In this document: positions 6,124-8,658 of the stretch, in pieces
Layout of the letters: the number at the start of each line of letters is the position of its first letter
How positions within the stretch are numbered: the stretch's first letter is position 1
DNA from: a bacterium
GTDB lineage: Bacteria; KSB1; UBA2214
Length of the DNA stretch: 8,658 bases
Reading direction: 5' to 3'
Assembly (NCBI GenBank): GCA_029560815.1
Contig: JAKQKF010000233.1
Location: 1-8,658 of the forward strand
Notes under the pieces: model-generated
The model's input: only the letters and a program-made list of their open reading frames with translations
Database searches by the model: none
What the model was told of the DNA's origin: nothing
Translations under genes and position numbers: made by a program

Positions 6124-8163
6124 TCAGTGCAGCAGGGTGAAAGCGCTCCGTGCGCGATGGCCGCGCCAGGCCATCACCGCCAGGTAGGTGCCGCTTGACG
6201 GCCGCAGCCCGATGGAATCCAGACCGTCCCAGAGCAGCCGCTTTGCCGGCGCGGTTGAGTGCAGCCGGCGCACGGCCTGGCCGCGGAGGTTGTAGATGGT
6301 GAGGGTGACCGGACCGGCCGCCGGCTGCGGATGGATATTAAAGGCAACAGTCCCGTAACCGGGATTGGGCTGGACGTTCAGGGCATAACCGGAGGGGGCG
6401 GCCGGAGCCTCCCCCCTGCCGATCCCGGCCGGCGTCAGCCGGCGCCAGGTGCGCTTGGCCAGGTCGAAGGCACTGCTGTCCTGAAGAGAGCGGCAGTGAA
6501 GCAGGGCGTTGCAAAAGCCTACGCTCTGACGGGGCGGGTAGCTGGCGCGGTGACGATAGTCGCTTGAATCGAAATGGACGGCGTGCTGCAGGTCGAGGAC
6601 CAGCACCGGCTGGGTGCTTTGGGGAACGAGCTCGCCATCTGCGCAGGCGACGATGCTGGTGCGGTCGAGGGCGAGGCCGAGCAGCCCCGGATCCCGATGC
6701 AGCAGCCAGTAGAGACCACCAAGGCGGTTCTCTCTGAAATCGTCGGAATAAAAGCTGTTGAAGCTCCAGGCCGAGGAGGGGAGCAGGGAGAGGCCCGGCG
6801 CCACAGCCAGGCGGCCGTAGACGAGGTCGGTGCTGCGATATTCCGGATCGGCCACGCGCAGGTCGCCGCAGAGGGGCAGGGCCGCGCCGGCCAGCATGAG
6901 GGTGCACTCCGGCCGGGCCACTGCCCCCTGCAGGGCCGCGCTCACCGGCGATGGTTCATTGAAACAATCAGCCACCTCCGCGGCGGAGAGGCCCGCCACC
7001 AGCACCGCCCGTGCGCGCCCCAGGGCGGCGGCGAGTGCATCCGACTGCATCGCGGCCGCATCGAGGGTGACAAGCCGGAGGCGGTCGAAAGCGAAATAGC
7101 TTTTCAGCCAGGGTGCGAAGAGTCCGGCTCCCCCGCCCCCCAGCAACAGCAGCGAATCGCCGCCGGCGCGGCTGACCAGCTCTTTCAAGGCCCCCTGCAT
7201 CTGCACGGGCTCGCTCCCCCCCGCCAGCAGCATGCGCGCATGTGGCTGCGGCGGCGCCTGCCACTGCGGACTCTTGTCGACCGCCTTGGGCGGGACCCGC
7301 ACGACCGTACGGCTCCGGAGATCGTAGCCGAAGCCGGGAGTCAGCAGGTGCATCTTCCAGCCGGTGAAGGAGAGGGGCCGGCCGCTGCTGCAGAGGAACT
7401 CCGACTGCGGCGGGATCTCCAGCAGGGTCACGCTGCCCGCCCCCATCACCTCAAAGCTGTGGTCCGACGATAAACAGACCGCGGTATTTTCATCCACCCC
7501 CACCCCGAGCAGATCCCCGCCGTGGCTCTGCCGCCAGCGGGCCACGAAAGCGGCCAGCCGGCCCAGCCTCACCCGCGCCGTGAAATGGCTGTCGAAGATC
7601 ACCCCGGCGGCGAGGGACAAAAAGTCATCCCGCAGGGTGATATCGCGGTGAAAGGGATTCGCGAGCGCATCGTCGGAAGTGGCCGACGCCGGGGTCTCGG
7701 CGGTGTAATCCACCTCCCCCAACACCGCCAGCCCCGCACTGGTGCCCCCGATCACCCCGCCTCCCTCCCACACCTCCCGGATCGCCTTTTCGACCAGACT
7801 CCCCTTCCAGAGGATATAGTAGCGCGACTGGTCGCCCCCGCGTAAAAATATCAGCCGGCTGGCGCGGATCGTCTTGTAGGCGGCGGAATCATTCGCGGCG
7901 GCGGCGCTTCCCACCACCAGACTTCGAGCCGAACTCGCTCCAAACGAGGTGAAATAATTCTCGAGCCAGACCGAGCCCTCGCTGTAGTGCAGCACCAGGG
8001 CGGGGCCGTATCCCGATTTTTCGACCATCCAGCGGTAAGGCCCGTCCGACCAGGCGTTATAGTTCTCCGAACCGCCGCCGACGGCGCAGAGGTATCCCGT
8101 CGCGGAGGCCGATGCGGAGAGGACGAGCAGGGTGAAAAAAGCGAAGAGAAGAATTCGAGGCAT
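6124..8163 (-). CDS. Secreted cyanophycinase-like peptidase (family S51) with degenerate second S51 domain and C-terminal sorting domain
   Basis: A 679-residue exported protein. Residues 1-21 are a signal peptide ending A-S-A-S-A. Residues ~23-250 are a peptidase S51/cyanophycinase domain: R-G-G-D-Q at 108-112, nucleophile Ser142 in G-G-T-S-A-G, His193 in D-S-H-F and Glu225 in V-D-E-N-T-A. These match the Ser/His/Glu triad and substrate-side Gln of cyanophycinases, enzymes that cut cyanophycin (multi-L-arginyl-poly-L-aspartate) into beta-Asp-Arg dipeptides. Residues ~309-520 repeat the fold, but the Ser motif has become L-A-G-A-A (424-428) and the His motif S-D-D-F, so this half should be inactive. 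Residues ~590-679 form a sorting module (Q-P-N-P-G, I-Y-N-L-R-G-Q-A-V). I chose the ATG at 8163 because it starts the signal peptide; the frame stays open to 8313 but the added residues are unlike coding sequence. The ribosome-binding site is weak. Related S51 dipeptidase activity cannot be excluded. Confidence 0.88.
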   Translation of the reverse strand: MPRILLFAFFTLLVLSASASATGYLCAVGGGSENYNAWSDGPYRWMVEKSGYGPALVLHYSEGSVWLENYFTSFGASSARSLVVGSAAAANDSAAYKTIRASRLIFLRGGDQSRYYILWKGSLVEKAIREVWEGGGVIGGTSAGLAVLGEVDYTAETPASATSDDALANPFHRDITLRDDFLSLAAGVIFDSHFTARVRLGRLAAFVARWRQSHGGDLLGVGVDENTAVCLSSDHSFEVMGAGSVTLLEIPPQSEFLCSSGRPLSFTGWKMHLLTPGFGYDLRSRTVVRVPPKAVDKSPQWQAPPQPHARMLLAGGSEPVQMQGALKELVSRAGGDSLLLLGGGGAGLFAPWLKSYFAFDRLRLVTLDAAAMQSDALAAALGRARAVLVAGLSAAEVADCFNEPSPVSAALQGAVARPECTLMLAGAALPLCGDLRVADPEYRSTDLVYGRLAVAPGLSLLPSSAWSFNSFYSDDFRENRLGGLYWLLHRDPGLLGLALDRTSIVACADGELVPQSTQPVLVLDLQHAVHFDSSDYRHRASYPPRQSVGFCNALLHCRSLQDSSAFDLAKRTWRRLTPAGIGRGEAPAAPSGYALNVQPNPGYGTVAFNIHPQPAAGPVTLTIYNLRGQAVRRLHSTAPAKRLLWDGLDSIGLRPSSGTYLAVMAWRGHRARSAFTLLH

Positions 8164-8363
8164 TCCAATCACTTTTTGGTTATTTTTTTCCACCTCGGCA
8201 GTCAGGGGGCTGAAACGGCCTGCAAAACCGCATCGGGGGCCCAGGAGAGCTCCTGAGGCCATTGCAGAGATCAGCCTGCGCCATTGATTTACCAGGCGGA
8301 CGTGCCTGCCCAAAAATCACCGCGCTAAAATCAGTATCAATGCCCCACAACTTTTCGGCCAAA
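8164..8363. other. Intergenic region between two minus-strand secreted-protein genes
   Basis: Two hundred bases without a recognisable gene. On the minus strand I see a TTGATA-like sequence (8335-8340) without a matching -10 box at normal spacing, a 5-base stem CAGGC/GCCTG (around 8294-8309), and an A-rich tract before the S51 start. None is strong enough to call as promoter or terminator. Confidence 0.4.
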
Positions 8364-8658
8364 TCACCGCAGCACCAGCATCCTCCCCATGGTACGGTGC
8401 GCCCCCGCCGTCAGGGTGTAGAAATAGATCCCGCCGGGCACCCGGCGACCCGCCGCGTTGCACGCATCCCAGCGCAGCTGGTGACGGCCCGCTGCAAGTT
8501 CTCCTTCGAACAGCTCGATGACCAGGCGGCCCATGAGATCATGGATCACTACCCGGGCATGTGTGGAGCTCTCGAGCGCAAAGGGTATCAGGGTTCCGCC
8601 GTTGAAGGGGTTGGGATAATTCTGCTCCAGCGTAAAGCCGGCGGGCGCAGACGGCCGG
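8364..8658 (-). CDS. C-terminal end of a secreted protein with FlgD-Ig-like/type A sorting domain (partial; 5' end outside the window)
   Basis: The frame is open from the right window edge to the stop at 8364-8366, giving the last ~97 residues of a larger protein. The visible part is entirely the sorting module. It has a linker rich in Pro/Ala, then F-T-L-E-Q-N-Y-P-N-P-F-N, a strand ending A-R-V-V-I-H-D-L-M-G-R-L-V and A-G-R-H-Q-L-R-W-D. It closes with P-G-G-I-Y-F-Y-T-L...M-L-V-L-R. In FCB-group bacteria this module directs Sec-exported proteins to the cell surface. The GTG at 8547-8549 would be an internal codon within the domain, not a start. It lies upstream of, and in the same orientation as, the S51 peptidase gene, 200 bases away. 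The functional part of this protein lies beyond the window and cannot be guessed. Confidence 0.9.
   Translation of the reverse strand, partial: RPSAPAGFTLEQNYPNPFNGGTLIPFALESSTHARVVIHDLMGRLVIELFEGELAAGRHQLRWDACNAAGRRVPGGIYFYTLTAGAHRTMGRMLVLR

Noticed and set aside
6574..7473. A 299-codon plus-strand open frame opposite the S51 gene
   Set aside because: It is antisense to a gene with clear S51 motifs, is rich in Arg/Gly/Gln/His low-complexity sequence, and has no recognisable domain; such frames arise readily in GC-rich genes.
8164..8313. N-terminal extension of the S51 protein by 50 residues
   Set aside because: The extension would bury the signal peptide inside the protein; the start at 8163 gives a proper signal sequence.
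1..8658. CRISPR arrays, tRNA/rRNA genes, insertion sequences
   Set aside because: No regularly spaced repeats, transposase motifs or RNA-gene signatures were seen on either strand.

Overview
The window comes from a bacterial chromosome of moderately high GC. The best clue to its origin is that three separate proteins end in the secretion/sorting module (FlgD-Ig-like, 'type A sorting domain') that normally opens with N-Y-P-N-P-F-N. Such proteins are plentiful in the FCB superphylum and neighbouring candidate phyla (Calditrichota, KSB1, Zixibacteria, Ignavibacteria and similar). I cannot place the organism more precisely from sequence alone.

Layout. Bases 139-2793 (+) hold a two-gene unit: a complete type I restriction-modification DNA methyltransferase (HsdM) followed 54 bases later by a PD-(D/E)XK nuclease-like protein of no named family. 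No specificity subunit (HsdS) or motor subunit (HsdR) follows. Bases 2982-3197 (+) hold a solitary HicB-type antitoxin-like gene with no visible HicA toxin; its promoter region carries a small inverted repeat. A 344-base non-coding stretch with a near-consensus sigma-70 promoter leads into a secreted protein of about 780 residues (3542-5884, +) built of Asp-box (BNR/YCF48-like) repeats, an ASPM/SPD-2/Hydin-like Ig domain, a second propeller-like region and the sorting module. A strong GC-rich hairpin at 5941-5966 separates it from the convergent minus-strand genes.

On the minus strand, reading from the right edge: the 3' end of another sorting-domain protein (8364-8658), a secreted cyanophycinase-like S51 peptidase with a second, degenerate S51 domain and a sorting module (6124-8163), and a 38-codon ORF (5978-6094). 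That ORF looks like the first ~14 codons of a succinate-semialdehyde dehydrogenase joined in frame to its last ~24 codons, i.e. a gene with nearly its whole interior deleted.

How the genes work together. The left third (methylase, nuclease-like protein, HicB) looks like a small defence/accessory patch; the nuclease-like gene is visibly less GC-rich than its neighbours. The right two thirds is cell-surface and extracellular business: proteins exported by the Sec route and probably anchored or released by a type IX-like pathway, one of them probably digesting an aspartate-containing peptide polymer outside the cytoplasm. The most notable points are the HsdM/PD-(D/E)XK pair without HsdS, the tandem active/pseudo-enzyme S51 protein, and the collapsed dehydrogenase gene.
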